DNA from: Diphasiastrum complanatum
Taxonomy: Eukaryota; Streptophyta; Lycopodiopsida; Lycopodiales; Lycopodiaceae
Reading direction: 5' to 3'
Assembly (NCBI GenBank): GCA_029204225.1
Contig: CM055096.1
Coordinates: 30,390,557-30,454,556, forward strand
Length of the DNA stretch: 64,000 nt
This document shows positions 23,641-36,129 of the stretch, in pieces; positions within the stretch are counted from its first letter, which is position 1, and each line of letters starts with the position of its first letter. The position numbers and the translations under genes are program-made. The notes under the pieces were generated by a model. The model searched no databases. It was given only the letters and a program-made list of their open reading frames with translations, and was not told the origin of the DNA.

Positions 23641-24829
23641 TGTTGTAAAGTTACCTTTACAAGCTTTACTTCAGGCACCATCGGCGCCAGCAACGCCCCT
23701 ACTGCTCCTGGCGCCACTGTGACTATAATCCAGCCGGCGCCAAGTTCCTATGGCTGAAAATCTTTGATCGGTTCTAGCGAAGTCCAGAGAGCTCAGATCG
23801 ATGCAATCACCTCACATGATCTAGGCATGATTAAAGGAAGCATGGGGATCAATAAATTCTAGAGAGAGAAAATGACTTGCTAGAGACAGAAAAATCTTAG
23901 AGAGAGAAAATGTGCTTTACTAGCTTGGGTAGAGTACTTGGTATGAGGGGAGGTGGCGAATCCCACCAATACTATAGGGGAGTGCGGGTTGCGACTCAGG
24001 ACGAGCTCCAACCAAGTCTCAACCTCCCTTGCTGGAATGTTGTCCTGGCGCCCGCCTTGGCATACTCGGAGACTAGGGTCGGTCACTCACTTGAAATGTA
24101 ACCTTCTCAGATTTATCAATAAAGTGGGATTTTTCCCAAACTGACTCTGATTACCTTTTGGGTTTCAGTGTTTGGTAAAAGCGCCAGTTGTAAGGCCGCT
24201 TCAAACTTTTTGATCTGGCACATAGCTGAGGGTCGTATCCCGGGAGCCAACGGTATGCCATCGGGACCATTCGGTCTGTGGTGCCAGCGGTATGCTGTCG
24301 GGACCATTTGGTCCAAGAACTGGTTGTCTCCATATTTGTCGCGACTTGTGGTCCTGAGTGTTTCTTGCATGAACATGAATGGGTTAAGCTCTTGGGGAAC
24401 GGGCTCTAACATGTCGGCTGAGTTGGATGGCTTGCTTGGGTGGAAGTTACCTGTTTATAGCTATCCAGTCTCGCGTGGCGCTAGGTTGGCTTCCAGCGCT
24501 CGTGACAAAGCTTTCAGTTGGTTAAGTCCGATGTAAGTCAGACCGCTTGCTTGGAATGGATGTTACTCGTTTGCAACGAAGCTTCGAGTTGGTTAAGTTT
24601 GATGATGTCGGGCAGCTGGCTTGGAGGGAAGTCACCCACATCGGGACCCCTGATTTGGCATGGCGCCAGATTGGATCTCAATGTTGGTCTCAGAACTTCA
24701 AGTTGGTTAAGTCTGATCGTTGTTGGCGAGTTGGCTGCTTGTATGTCAAGTGGGTCTGGACGGCAAGAGCTAAAGGTTGGGAAGCTAAGTCGTGGTTCCC
24801 AACTCCCTTTGGGATGTCTGCGCTATATG
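23641..24829 (+). repeat. 5' LTR of a gypsy-like element, about 1.19 kb
   Basis: It begins TGTTGTAA, the same start as the inverted LTR at 54,541-54,554, and ends at a primer site at 24,830. It shares with that copy GGCGCC-rich stretches, GATCTAGGCATGATT and duplicated CAGCGGTATGC-GTCGGGACCATT (24,248-24,310). Internal AGTTGGTTAAGTCTGATG-like repeats sit near 24,516, 24,587 and 24,700. Open frames across it (for example 24,518-25,011) are GC-driven and non-coding. Confidence 0.7.
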
Positions 24830-24841
24830 TGGTATCAGAGC
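24830..24841 (+). other. Primer-binding site (initiator Met-tRNA)
   Basis: TGGTATCAGAGC at the right end of the 23.6-24.8 kb LTR. Confidence 0.85.
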
Positions 24842-24913
24842 CGACTGGCCGGTCAGCTATGTGGATCTCACAGGGATGGCCATTGTTTGGGGTTCATCAA
24901 GACAACTATTGTG

Positions 24914-25105
24914 CAAGGTGCTGCCCACAGTGTAAGCGCGGGTGCGTCCACGATCGGGGTGGTCAGCAGAACGGGGGCTTGATGAGTCAAGGTGCTGTCC
25001 TTGAGGTGTAAGCACGGTCAGTTTCCACGGTTTGGGCCTGGCGCCGTCTGCACGTAGGACAGATGAGGCAATGTGCTGCCATTAGGTTGGTGTAAGCACG
25101 GTATG
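24914..25105 (+). repeat. Three direct repeats, about 75-80 bp period
   Basis: CAAGGTGCTGCC...GTGTAAGCACGG-type units start at about 24,914, 24,988 and 25,069, just inside the primer site of the element. Confidence 0.7.
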
Positions 25106-25404
25106 TGCCTTGTGGGGTGCGAGGTGACATATTCGCGATAGCCACCGTTCGTTTAGCTACAAGGGCTATCGACCAAATTTGGTGGGGGCGTTACTGAGGC
25201 AATGATCAACTCACTCATAATGTGCAATTGTTTTCTTCTCTTGATTTCTCGTCATTCGTGTCGTTTGTTTTGATAGAATGATTTTGTGTCTGTGGTCGGT
25301 AGTTGTTTGCTTAGGTTCCTGCATTAATTCCGCAAGCTAGCTCAAACAGGTGGCAAAAGCCAGGTGCATACAAGATTAAGATACGTGCTTGCCGAAACCA
25401 AAAC

Positions 25405-25800
25405 AATCGCGAAAATTTACATAGTGAGTGGGGAATGTATGCCTATAGAGTGATGCCATTTGGATTGAGCAATGGTCCTAGCTCATTCCAATAGGTAATG
25501 AATTATGCTCTCATTATAGAAGCTCCTTGAAATTTTATATTGATGACCTATATGTTTACTCCCTACACGGACCAAGCATTTAACCTGTTTGAAAAAAAGT
25601 GTTCATACAATGTCGATTATTTGGCATATTTTTAAATTCGACCAAATGCTAATTCTTGGTCACACACGATCTAAGCTAGGCCGTATCATTTCAAAACATG
25701 GTATTGCTATCGATGTAGACAAGATTCGCATAATATTTGCATGCCTGAACTCAGGTCCACCAAAAATAGCTTTTATGGAGGGCGTCATCAAGCAAAAATT
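25405..25800 (+). pseudogene. Ty3/gypsy RT fragment
   Basis: Plus strand: YAYRVMPFGLSNGPSSFQ (25,440-25,492), a remnant of the catalytic region (FILMTYM where a DDI box is expected), then in another frame LGHTRSKLGRIISKHGIAID and DKIRIIFA, equivalent to the FLGH-S-GI-DP-K end of gypsy RT. Stops and frameshifts throughout. It may belong to the element whose LTR ends at 24,829. Confidence 0.75.
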
Positions 25801-26318
25801 TGGGAGATCGGTACCTAAGCCTCCTACTAGCAAATTGGGTGCGTGAGGGCTCAAATTAGAGGCAATACTACCTATCTTTCAGACTGTATACATGTTCAGA
25901 GATGTAAGATCTACTTTTAAGAGTTATTCAAGCTCAAAAATCATCATCAATATACTACATTTCCAATTTTTGAGGTTCTTAAAGGTGATTGATTCCTACA
26001 AAGCTTGGTAATAGCCTCCGGATAGCTTCAATATACATGTAAGAACATGCATGCAAAGTTTCATACATGGATCTTAAGAAAATATTCCAAAACAGTGAAA
26101 TAACCATAAAAAAATCATGTTTTTTTTTTATACATTTTTCAGGCTCTTTTGGCATGATACGGTGGATCAAATTGGCATGCAAGTGCAATCAAGCCCAATT
26201 TACTATAATCTATCTACATGCAAGCACACAAAGTTTTGATTTTGTTAGATGATAGCTCTTACTACCAATTTCTAATCGAAAATGCTAAAAAACAAGCAAT
26301 TTTTGACTAGAACATAGT

Positions 26319-26632
26319 CTAGAACCATAACTGGCATGCAATCATTAAATCATCATTTAATGACTCCCTAATTGAAGGTTCACTTGCTGGAAATTCAGAT
26401 CTATAACAAGTTATGAAAGTTTGAAAACATGTCATAAACTGGCTAAATTCACCAATCACCCATATTGGTATGGAGAAAGCCAAAATTTGATGGATCTTAG
26501 TAACATGCAAGTTGAAATACTGACAAAACACCCAGTTAGAAGCTTGTTCACTACCAGGAAGAGAGAATGAATTGATCTCCACCAACGTGTTGACAAAAAA
26601 ATTCATAGCTCCAATCCCTTCGATCTTCGTAA
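26319..26632 (-). other. Interior start of a minus-strand LTR element, no recognised gene
   Basis: An open minus-strand frame (26,319-26,708, 129 codons) spans the primer site and therefore is unlikely to be a real protein. No gag motif. 25,860-26,318 is AT-rich and empty. Confidence 0.35.
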
Positions 26633-26648
26633 GCCATGCTCTGATACC
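26633..26648 (-). other. Primer-binding-site-like sequence, minus strand
   Basis: GGTATCAGAGCATGGC on the minus strand, the usual copia primer site minus its first T. Confidence 0.65.
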
Positions 26649-27379
26649 TCTATAATGAGAAGTACCTCCAAGGTTCTGCTTACAAGACACATACAAAGGA
26701 ATGACCAACCATGCAGATGCTACTGATCAATCTCCAATAGCATCTCCCCGTGCTAGGGAATAGGATGTAGGTGTAGAGAGAGTAACCTGGCAATGAAAAC
26801 CGTACTATGGAATGGTAGTAGGGCAAGTTCCCACTAGGATATATTGACTTAGCCTCTCATGTGCATGTGCCCATGCAAGCCAAGAATATTCCCAAAAGCG
26901 CTTTTCATTGCTATTGATTCTCTACATGCCTATAGTCATCCTAACCCGTGCAATAGCTCCACACGTCACAATATGTGTGAATGAGTCCTCACAAGGTTAT
27001 TGGTTACATTTATGGCGTAGTTCATAACAACCAAGCATAACCAATAATCTCGAGTACTGGAGTACCGTCATGTATCCAAGTCTAGGACTATGCCGAATCC
27101 TATATACAAGACATTGATCATAAGATTTGCTTTCTATACGTTAATAGTCGAATAATTGTATTGTATATGTAATGATGGACTCATACAACAATGCATTATA
27201 TCTTACGATGTAGTAGAGATCCGACCCAACGATACAATTATACTCACAAACCTACAAGGACAACTGTTCGAACATCTCCTCATAAAATTTTCTCTATCTA
27301 GATGCACAAAATCCGGATGCCAAAGACTTGAGACTCTTAACTTTTGAGAGTGTTGGTCTGCCCACCCTTGCATGTTTGT
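26649..27379 (-). repeat. Possible LTR of the minus-strand element
   Basis: Lies on the LTR side of the primer site. On the minus strand it could start TGTTCACAAAC at 27,379. No second copy is visible in the window, so the extent is a guess. Confidence 0.4.
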
Positions 27380-27509
27380 GAACATGATGCTTCCATTTTA
27401 GTTTATTGTTAATGATTTTCTTTCAACACCCTCCTTGCACAGTCCGAATGACTAGCACTTTCAACACATTTTTCAGACTGCTTAAAAAGCAAAATGAGCG
27501 ACCCATTGT

Positions 27510-27650
27510 TTTGAGCATTGATTATATTTTTTAAATGCAAATTATGCTTCATAATAGTCATTTGAAAAAAGCTTAACATCGAAAACATTGAATATGTTTT
27601 TCGAATGCAAATTCTATTACATAATGGTCATGTGAAAAAGTAGCAACTAT
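27510..27650. repeat. AT-rich direct repeat (about 75 bp)
   Basis: CATTGA-TATxTTTTxxAATGCAAATT-TxCATAAT-GTCAT-TGAAAAA is present at 27,515-27,573 and 27,587-27,640. Confidence 0.65.
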
Positions 27651-27739
27651 GCATTATGCAGTGGAATGAGCCAGACACATGACATTCTTTTGCTTGGATA
27701 GAATCATACTCGACATAATGTCATCTCCCTGACTCATTC

Positions 27740-28674
27740 CACAATATATAAGATATCAAGAGATCAAATAATGTCATGCTCTATGATCTAGAGCTCACTC
27801 TAAAACCATGGTGACCTGCTCTAAGGGCATAAATGCCGAGGCCCCACACTTTATCCTTTACATTAAACCCGCTTTAAGGGCGCGAGAGTTTTTTCAAACC
27901 CCCTAGCCTCCCTTTCTCTTTCATGACAGAGCTGGCGCGCTTTTCCTCTCGCTTCGTTTCCTCATCTTATCTCCTCTCTCAGCTTCGCTACCCCCTCGCC
28001 TTCTCATTGTGACTACCTCTGCCCCCTCGCCACATAGCTATTGATCGCATCTCGCTACCCGAGTTCCGTTTCAAAGCTCGCAATTCCATCCAGATTCAGG
28101 ATCTTTTTTGTGGCGGATGCATGGAAACGGCTATGTTCGCCTGCTCTTTAATTCCAATTTCCAGCTCCTCAATGCATTCAATCCATCTCCACCAAATAAT
28201 TGCATTGCATATACATCCTGCAGAAAAGTCCTTGGCAGAATTGCAAGGCCTTTCCCTTTTGAATTCCTTTACTTCAATATTCGCCTGCAATGAGGCGGAT
28301 TAGATACCGTTATAGCCGCCCTGCAGTTGGTATAAAACAACAACTTATAATGTTTCAAACTTTAAGTTCTTAGATGGGTTAGGATTCACCTAGAGAAGCC
28401 AATCGTTCGTAGATTTCTTTAGCAGCTGTAATCAGAACTAGGTTGATCTGATTTCAAGATCCAGCACATCAGCCTCACTTGGCATTTGCCTTCAAAGACA
28501 GGCTTATACATGAACCATTAAATAATGACAAATGCATATAGAGGCCTTGCTTCTTAACGTTCAGGGCAGATATTACAGTTTTAAGAAAATTGTTATCAGG
28601 AATGTGAAAGGTTCCAAGGATCTAGCGGATTCTATGTTCACGCATAGATTGAAAAATCATCGTCGCCCTAACAA
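27740..28674 (+). promoter_or_regulatory. Probable E2F promoter and 5' UTR
   Basis: A TATATAA motif occurs at about 27,747. It is followed by a marked composition change: 27,880-28,040 is C/T-rich with TTTCTC/CTCTCGCTTCG runs, typical of plant core-promoter Y-patches and 5' UTRs. A GGGCGCGAGAG site (27,880) is one change from the E2F consensus half GCGCGAAA, so autoregulation is conceivable but unproven. A possible 5'-UTR intron could end at the TTGTTATCAG at about 28,598. Short ORFs here overlap one another and have no homology I recognise. Confidence 0.5.
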
Positions 28675-28935
28675 ATGATTGATATCATGTCAAAACATGA
28701 AAGGAACGAAAAGGCTTCTGGCAAAAGTTCGGTTCAAGAGAGGAGCAGCTCGGCAGCGGAGCCAGCAGTGCAGCAGTCATCTTTGCTGCAGCAGCAGAAG
28801 AATGTTTTTTTTACATCATCTCGACCATCCTTTGCCAATGCTGAAGATTATCACCACTTTTACGAGCCAGCTGCCATTGGGACAAAACGTGCCAGTAATC
28901 AAAGTCAATCTGAGATGCTGGTCACTCGGTTCGCA
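28675..28935 (+). CDS. E2F: E2F exon 1 (codons 1-87)
   Basis: First ATG after an in-frame TAA; a second ATG at 28,687 (MSKHERNEK) is an equally good start. The exon is Ser/Gln-rich, then SSRPSFANAEDYHHFYEP, which corresponds to the N-terminal P-F-xx-DDYHRF box of plant E2Fs. It ends at the strong donor GTAAGT (28,936), phase 0. Assignment to the downstream exons rests on this box, strand and phase. Confidence 0.75.
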
Positions 28936-29149
28936 GTAAGTAATTGATGTCGTTTTCTCATAGAACTGGATGCATGCTTTGAACCTTTTTTGGAACCCTG
29001 CGCTCTTTAAGTTTGTTTGATATATCCTCATAGTCTTTTTCTTTTGCACAGCAGACTTCTGACTTTCTTGTGGTAAGACTAAGGTAGGCACATGAATTAC
29101 TTGTTTCTGATAAAGGGCACTGAAAAAATTTCACACTGGCTAGGTTGAT

Positions 29150-32100
29150 TAGCAAAGACACGTTCAAAATACCATCCTAGAATTAACGTCCATATATTTT
29201 CCCCCCATCATTGTACATGTACTTCTCATTTGAGATCTTTGTCCAAGTTGCATCCAGCTGGTTTGTGCTAATTTATCTATCTTTGATGGTGCATTTTGCC
29301 CACCAGCTACATTCTCTGAATTTTTTGTGGTTTGAGCAAGCTGAAGTGATGCTATGTACGATTCTCTTTTACAGAGAAATTGGACTTCATTTGATTGGCT
29401 TTGCTCCTGAATGCTAGCCTTCACTGGGGCCAAGATTTGACTCTGTAGTTCACCTTCAGAGAAGTGATAAAACACTCAACAAGTTGACCTTGTGTAAATT
29501 TGTGAACTGCTAACATGGACATATAGTCATAATGCATTTGACCAACACCTACTCTTGCGTGCTGATGACGTAAGCAGGGAATGTCGTGCTTTGTAGTCTG
29601 TGCTATGCACGATGAAGTTTAATACTTTTATGGTTGGATTCCATAGACTTAGGGATTGCACATCTCTTTTTTGTTATGTTTTCACAATCATAGACTTGGC
29701 ATTAATGCATTTGCTATTGCATTAGTGAATTTTCAATGATGTACCTAACCAAATTTTCAATCATAGAAATCATGTAATGACATGAAAAGGGTAGCACACC
29801 ATGTGCTACCAGGAGAGGTTTCCATTCATCACATGTACAAACATTTGTTCAAATTAGAATTTCTATATTTTTACTAGAAACCAAATGATAGGTTTTTATC
29901 ACCTCTCTGATTCCAAGCCAACTCATTCATTGGGTGTGCAAGTAGTCGAATGTATTGAAAAACTTAGCCTGGTGGAAGGACTCACTACGCAAATGAGCAA
30001 GTGTATTGTCCATCTCATTGAGAACTTCTAGGATGTCGAATGTATTGACCACCTTGGTAAATGAATGTACTATCTACTTGATAGGATAGTCAATAGATAG
30101 GTTGCACTAATAGTTCAATCAAACAAGAGTACTGTTATGCTTTTGGGGCACTATATCATCAAATGTAATAATATGCAATAAGGACTGAAAGAAGCCAATT
30201 GCAACGCCGCCTGTGCACGGTTGTTAGGTTTTTCAAACCCATAAGCAAGTTGTCGAATGGAAGCGAGTGCGAGGGAGGAAGAATGAAAAAGAAGGGGAAG
30301 GTGGGGGGGGGGGAGATTTGTTTTTTAGGTTTTGGAAACCAAATTCTTGCGGGACCCATCGGATAAGTGTTGGTGGACCAATGTTTCGAGTAAGTAGATT
30401 AAGCCAAGAATTCTTTTGGTCTGCATGGGCCAACACAAAGCAGTATCTTGACTTTGGCCGGCCAACCAAAAAAAATTCTACTTTCTTCGCACTCAACCAT
30501 CTACCAAAAACAAAATTACTTATGTGAAAATTCAAAATCACTAATATTGTTAAATTGATTCGGTCATATGTCAAGGCGATAATTGTATGAGTATTGTAAT
30601 CTGATTTTCTGTTAATTGGTTTTGAGGCCTATGTATTTCAATTAGGGTTATCAATCAACAATAGTCGGAAATGAATGAACCGGGCCAAAAAAATTTCTTG
30701 GTTTTGTGGACAATCAACTAAGAGGTACTGATATGCCTTTGCCTTTGGTCTAGAACCTTATAAGAAAACATTTCCCTTGATTTAAACCCCATCGATGAAC
30801 GGTTAACCAGGGTTATATTGAAGTTAGCACAAGCACATCAAACTACAACTTGAAATGGTTGTACATTGTGAAATTTTTTAGTATTGACATTATTCTGCTA
30901 ATGGGGTTCATTGGCAGATTTTTTTTAGGATATTGAAAATTTAATTCTAATGCATGATTATTCAATTTTATTTCGGATTTACAACATAATCAATTTTTTA
31001 GGCAAATAAGAATTTCCGCTAATTTGCAAATTTTAGCAAGTTTACAAATCATACATATTCTAAAACCTTCTGAAGAGCTTTTTGCAATCATTTTTAAGGA
31101 TGTTTATATGAATTTTGTTTAGGATGCACTTTCGTATCATAAAAATCAAAAGTACAAATAAAAAAAAATCGCTAAAAGAGGGCTAAATGGCTACTTTTAG
31201 AATTTTTTTTAAGGGAAGTAAGACTTACATAGGATGTTGTAGCAGTTGATTTGCACTATTCATGATGGATCATGGAACTGATCGTCTAATACTTCGTAGG
31301 TGGATTCTATCTGGTTGAAGATTACACGTTTCCTTTGTTATGTCAAATATTATTCTAAACATACCATCAACATATTTTTTGTGGTATTAGAATATGTGAA
31401 ATTCTCATTTTGAGACCTTTTCCAAGTTGTTTTTGCTTTGTGCTCATTCTCTTATTGCTTTTGCTTTTTAGTGATAATCTTTATCATGTAACCTATATAA
31501 TGTTTGAATATTCCTTTCACATAGATTTTTTGTAAAGGGATACAAAACTATTGTGGACGTATGTTTGTGTATGTTAGTCACACCTACTGCTAGTTGTTGA
31601 TCAAGTGAGTGAGGATGTTGTAGCACTTGGTCCGTGCTTTGCATGATGGTGTTGATGGTTTAATTCTTTGTGGGTCGACTCTATAAGGTTGAAATGTATA
31701 TGTCTCTTATGTGAATTTGTGAATGCTATAATGGGCATGTCATAATGCATTTCACTTGAAGTTACCCTCTGCTAATGACTCCAATAGGAAATGGCCGATG
31801 TCGTCATGTATAGTTCTTGCTATGCACATGCAGTTTAATACTTTTATGGTGGAATCTATAGATATCAAGATTGCACATTGCTTTTGGTTATGTTCAAGTA
31901 CTATCCTAGATTTGACATCGGTATATTTTTAGTAATATTATCAAACATGAAGTTCTCTATTACATCCTTGATTTACTAGGTGTAATCAATACCTAACCCG
32001 GGGTAGAAGGAAGCCCAAACATGTTAATTGATATGATGTGGAACCTTTAGAGAGTTGTTAAAAACTTAGTATTTTCTTTGTACAAATGCATGACTGGTAG

Positions 32101-32900
32101 TGTGGATGTGTGCAAGTGACTCGCACGCTCTTTGATAAATTTAGGAAGGATGTCATTGCATTTGATTTACACAATGCATGATGGAGTCGATTTTCTAAGA
32201 CTTTGTGGGCAGATTCCTATTGGTTGAAGATTGTGATTCTCTTGTGTTACATCATAGTTTTTCATAAACATAATATCAATAAAATCTGTATGTCGTATTA
32301 GAAATCATGCAATTCTCATTTAAAACCTTTGTTCGAGTTCTGCCAACACTATATGAAATTGGATCTATCCTAGTTTCACATTTAGATAATAGTCTATGAA
32401 GGTCAATGTGGGATGCATGTGACTTGGAACCTACACTTGGGTGTTGATGAAGTGAGGAGAGATGTTGTAGCGTTTGGTCCATGCTCATGATGTAGTTGGT
32501 GGTCTTTTTGTGTGTGGACTCCATGAGGAGATATTGCAAGTCTCCTTTGTTATGTCAGGTACTACCCTAGACACATAAGAGATATATTTCTTTATCGTAT
32601 TAGTGGTCATAAAATTGTTATTTGAGATATTTGTCTAGGCTATGGCCAACTAGTTTGTGCTTATTCTTTTTTCTCTTTAGTGGTGCATTTTTCCCATGAG
32701 CTATGTAGCTAGGTTTTGAGCAATTTGAGTGATGAAATGTGAATTTCCTTATTTTTGTATGAGAAAATAGGGACTTCATTTTATTGGCTTTGCATAATGG
32801 TGCTAGCCTTTATAAAGACTCATTTGCCCTTCACCTTTAAGAAGTGGTAGAAATTGAGTTTACTGGTCTTTGAGCAGAACGTTTTTTCTTTTTTGGGTAT
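29150..32900 (+). repeat. Degenerate dispersed repeats in E2F intron 1
   Basis: At least four related segments share blocks such as GATGTTGTAGCA-TTGGTC-GTGC-TGCATGATGG (about 31,229; 31,613; 32,150; 32,461), TAATAC/TTTGTGGG-GATTC-AT--GGTTGAA, and TTCTCATTTGAGA-CTTTGTCCAAG...TTTGTGCT (about 29,222; 31,400; 32,615). Spacing is irregular (about 190-390 bp). No coding signal. Confidence 0.6.
30159..31220. other. Intronic, non-coding, AT-rich; short G-run at 30,304-30,314
   Basis: ORFs on either strand (for example 30,233-30,574 minus) are low-complexity and unrelated to any family I know. 30,900-31,210 is very AT-rich. Confidence 0.4.
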
Positions 32901-33470
32901 TCTTTCTAAATATTTTTAGGTGTCTCAGGGGAAAAAGCCTAGAAAGTTTAAAAGAACACCAATAGGTATCAGGTATTAGGAATATCAAATCATATGCGTA
33001 GTTGCATCGACCAAGTCCTCTTTACTACATTTTTTGATCGTGTGAAGCATAGAATAACATTGAACAACCCTTGTACGTTTACACTATGGTTATTGGGCCA
33101 ATATTCATGCACACAAAAGATGTTTTGACAGATTTTTTAAGCCTTGTTGGGAATCCTTCTACCGAATCGTACCTTGTTGCACATCATGTAGGGTATTGTG
33201 TTCTTTAATGCATACAGAATGAACAATTATTGAAGCAAGCATAATTCAAAGTGAAAAAACTTCATCCTTGTGAGGTTTGATTTCTTGTCTTGGTAGCATT
33301 CCTTCCTCAACACTCTAAATTTTCAACATGCAAGCTTTGGCTTTGATGCCTTGGTTTTCCCTAAACCATCATTTGATCGTTGTTTTTGTGGTTGAATCTT
33401 TGCTAGATGAGGCTGCAATTGTTGCTGGATGTGGCTATCTTCTCAGTCATCCCTCTACAAAGCCTCCTTC

Positions 33471-33552
33471 TAGTGGACTAAGGAAGGCTAGCTCTTCTTT
33501 TCCATTGGACTAAGGAAGAGCTAGTCTTCCTTAGTCCATTGGAAGACTAGCT
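33471..33552. repeat. Compound inverted repeat, 19-bp arms
   Basis: Arms 33,500-33,518 and 33,526-33,544 (18 of 19 pairing) around a 7-nt AGCTAGT spacer. A second overlapping inverted pair AGCTAGTCTTC/GAAGACTAGCT lies at 33,519-33,552, plus a third direct copy of GGACTAAGGAAG at 33,475. Confidence 0.85.
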
Positions 33553-33704
33553 CAAAAGATTGGTCAACTAAAGACCACCCTCATGTATGTATATGAGGAG
33601 ATATCCTTCAATGATCTTCCTGTCCACGAGAAAGGTTTTGCCTTAGACGTTGTAAATGTGATGTGAGGAGTAAGTGGCATACGTTCGACATGGTGACACG
33701 TATG

Positions 33705-34183
33705 TGTTACGACCATATTCAGCTAAGGACATGGAATAGTCCTAATATGGTAGTCTGGCCCTTCAATGTTCGAGATTGTTGGTCACGCCGAGATTTAATT
33801 CCATGTCAAGGCCTATATGTGACTAATGACCTTGAGAGGACCTAGACACTCTCATTGAGACATATGGAGTAGTGCATGTACATGTGATTGATATAGGCAT
33901 GAGGACTGCATGGGAGTTGTGATCTATTTATAGTTGGATTGCATGGGGGTTGCATGGGTTCATGCACATGACTCTACTCTCTATATTTTGAGGTAAAGAT
34001 TCTCCCTTCGACAACTTTTGGTTCAGGTTACCAGGTGCTCTCTTCTCCTCAAGCATTCACATGGCATGACTCGGGGGCTAGATCTAGAATTGATCTAGGA
34101 TTGGTTGGGAGGTTTTGCTCCTACATGTCTCTTGTTGTGCTTACCTATCCTCATCTTAGGGGTTTTCCCTAGTGGTGTTTACA
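33705..34183 (+). repeat. 5' LTR of the non-autonomous element
   Basis: 479 bp, TG...CA ends, followed after one base by TGGTATCAGAGC. Confidence 0.88.
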
Positions 34184-34184
34184 T

Positions 34185-34196
34185 TGGTATCAGAGC
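34185..34196 (+). other. Primer-binding site (initiator Met-tRNA)
   Basis: TGGTATCAGAGC one base after the 5' LTR. Confidence 0.9.
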
Positions 34197-35201
34197 AAGG
34201 CTAAGATGCAGACTTGGTTGGGATGGAGACGAGCTCTACATTGGGTTGGGATCTGAAAGTGCTTGGATTTGCAAAATCTAAGTTGAGTGCTGATTTTTCA
34301 AGGGAAATTGGATTTGAGTTCGTTACTTCCGGATCAAAGCATGGTTAGCAAAATTGGTGGTAGAGTGCACATCTACTTAATTGATTTTGTTAAGTTTGCT
34401 TAGAATTAGTGTTCATTTCATTTTTGATTTCCTAATTCCTTGAGATTGTTCCAATTCATGTACGGGTTCTGCATGTATAGATCCAAGTGCTTGTCTAATA
34501 CCTTGAGCCTGCTAGATTAAATTCCATAGTATTGAGACTTGATTCATTGCTTTGGTCTATTATGTTCTTGTAAGATTGGTTTTATGCATAACTAAATTGG
34601 TTATTGATAGATTGATGGTAATCAATTTATCCAGAAAAAAATGTTGTATTATGAAACTAGTTACCGCACGTAGAGGATTAGAATATAAATCTAAAACTGA
34701 TCCTCCAGTAATCATGCCAGTTAAGAACATAATAGAGTTCTGCAAATCATTTCTCTAATGGAGAGCAAGGGTTAAGCAAGGTAAGAGACATTGTAGGATT
34801 GTAACAGCCATGCATGCAGATAAAACCTCGGAGAGATGCTTGTTGTAAGGTCTGTAACTGAGGGAATAGTTTTTTCTTTGATTGCAGACCATAACCTGTT
34901 TGAGAAGGTTAGTGAGTGTAACCCTGTTTTATGAACCAAACATGCAATAAAGACCTTGAAGGAAAAACCCTGCTTGCTGTTCACCAGCGGCCTGGGCGTC
35001 CATCTGTGAAATGGGATAGGGCGCCCTGGCTGTTGAAACCCAAATCCGTAGGTCTTGCAATGATTCACTGATCGATGTTCTCCGCCCTACAGAGGGAATC
35101 CTCACAGTATGAATCTGTCAGTGATATAGGGCCGAAGGAAGACTATAAGAGTTGCAGGGGCTGTTTAGTGTGAAAAGGGCATAGCCTCCATTATAGCTGT
35201 A

Positions 35202-35335
35202 GTGGAACGCAGCCGGGCCACTTATAGTGACCTTGAAAACAATCGTTTCCAGCAAGAAGATGGGTGTGAGGATGATGAGGCAATGAGTTGCAGATGGGCC
35301 GCGATCCAACCTCTCTCTCTCTCTCTCTCTCTCAC
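35202..35335 (+). pseudogene. Possible captured exon resembling the N-terminus of a PDR/ABCG transporter
   Basis: Within the non-autonomous LTR element, an open frame reads RATYSDLENN...EDGCEDDEAMSCRWAAIQ and then runs into a CT microsatellite (35,313-35,332). The DDEA-hydrophobic-[RK]WAA[IL] pattern is the hallmark of the N-terminal region of plant full-size ABCG (PDR) transporters. Only about 40 residues are comparable, so this could be chance. No ABC signature is present. Confidence 0.3.
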
Positions 35336-36129
35336 ACGCACGATGGGATCGCGGCTGAGAGCCTTCTCGAACAAGCAGGAGTGGCGGCCAGTTTGAAGTA
35401 CAGGTTTTTTGGTAGGGTTTGGGAAGCCCTTGTTGCATGTAAAGGCCTTGTTTTTTTTTATGCATGGTTCTTTTAGAAAAGGAATTTCATGTTTTTTGTG
35501 AATGCATGGCCATATGAGTTGTTACTTTTGTAACAAATATGTGGCCCAGGGCTTCTTGTGAACCTCAGTTGAGAATAATTGTTGATTCTCCAGACCAAAA
35601 ACCCAGAAAGTTGCATAAAGAAATAATTTTATGCTATCCTAACAAATCATCTATGAGCTTGGTTCATAGATTTAGGATTGACGGCAAGTTATTGGTTCTT
35701 CATGGATTTTCTTTTCCAAACTGGTACCCGGTTCGAGGAAAATTTGTTTGGATATTGGAGTCTATGTCAAATACACAACTCAGGAAATATATAAGAATCA
35801 TTCTAAAATTCTTTAGCTTTTGGACTTGATCTCTAGAATAAAGGACTGTTTTACCTAGGGATTCATGTAATTGTGATTACATGAAGGTAACGCCTTTATT
35901 TGGAGAAGATCAACCTGTTTGGAAAATTTTATAGCTTAGTGTATCTTTGGATTTTGAGTGATTACTCCTGTATAGAGGCAAGCAATTGAAGAATTGTTGC
36001 ATCTCTGACTAATTATTCAGATGGAAAGATTAGACTGAGGATAATAACTCCTGGGAAAAAGTTGAAAGCTTAAGGAATAATTTCATGTCTTCTCTTTCCC
36101 GTTATGGGGACAAATTAAGGGAGGAAGCA

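Noticed and set aside
24518-25011. Two overlapping 154-codon ORFs
   Set aside because: They lie across an LTR end, primer site and repeats; open because of GC content, with no gag signature.
26319-26708. 129-codon minus-strand ORF as a gene
   Set aside because: It spans a primer-binding site and LTR boundary and shows no motif.
30233-30574. 113-codon minus-strand ORF with poly-Pro
   Set aside because: Pro run is the complement of a G homopolymer; no splice or family support within the E2F intron.
35118-35465. 115-codon minus-strand ORF with Arg-Glu repeats
   Set aside because: The ERERER stretch is simply the CT microsatellite read in reverse.
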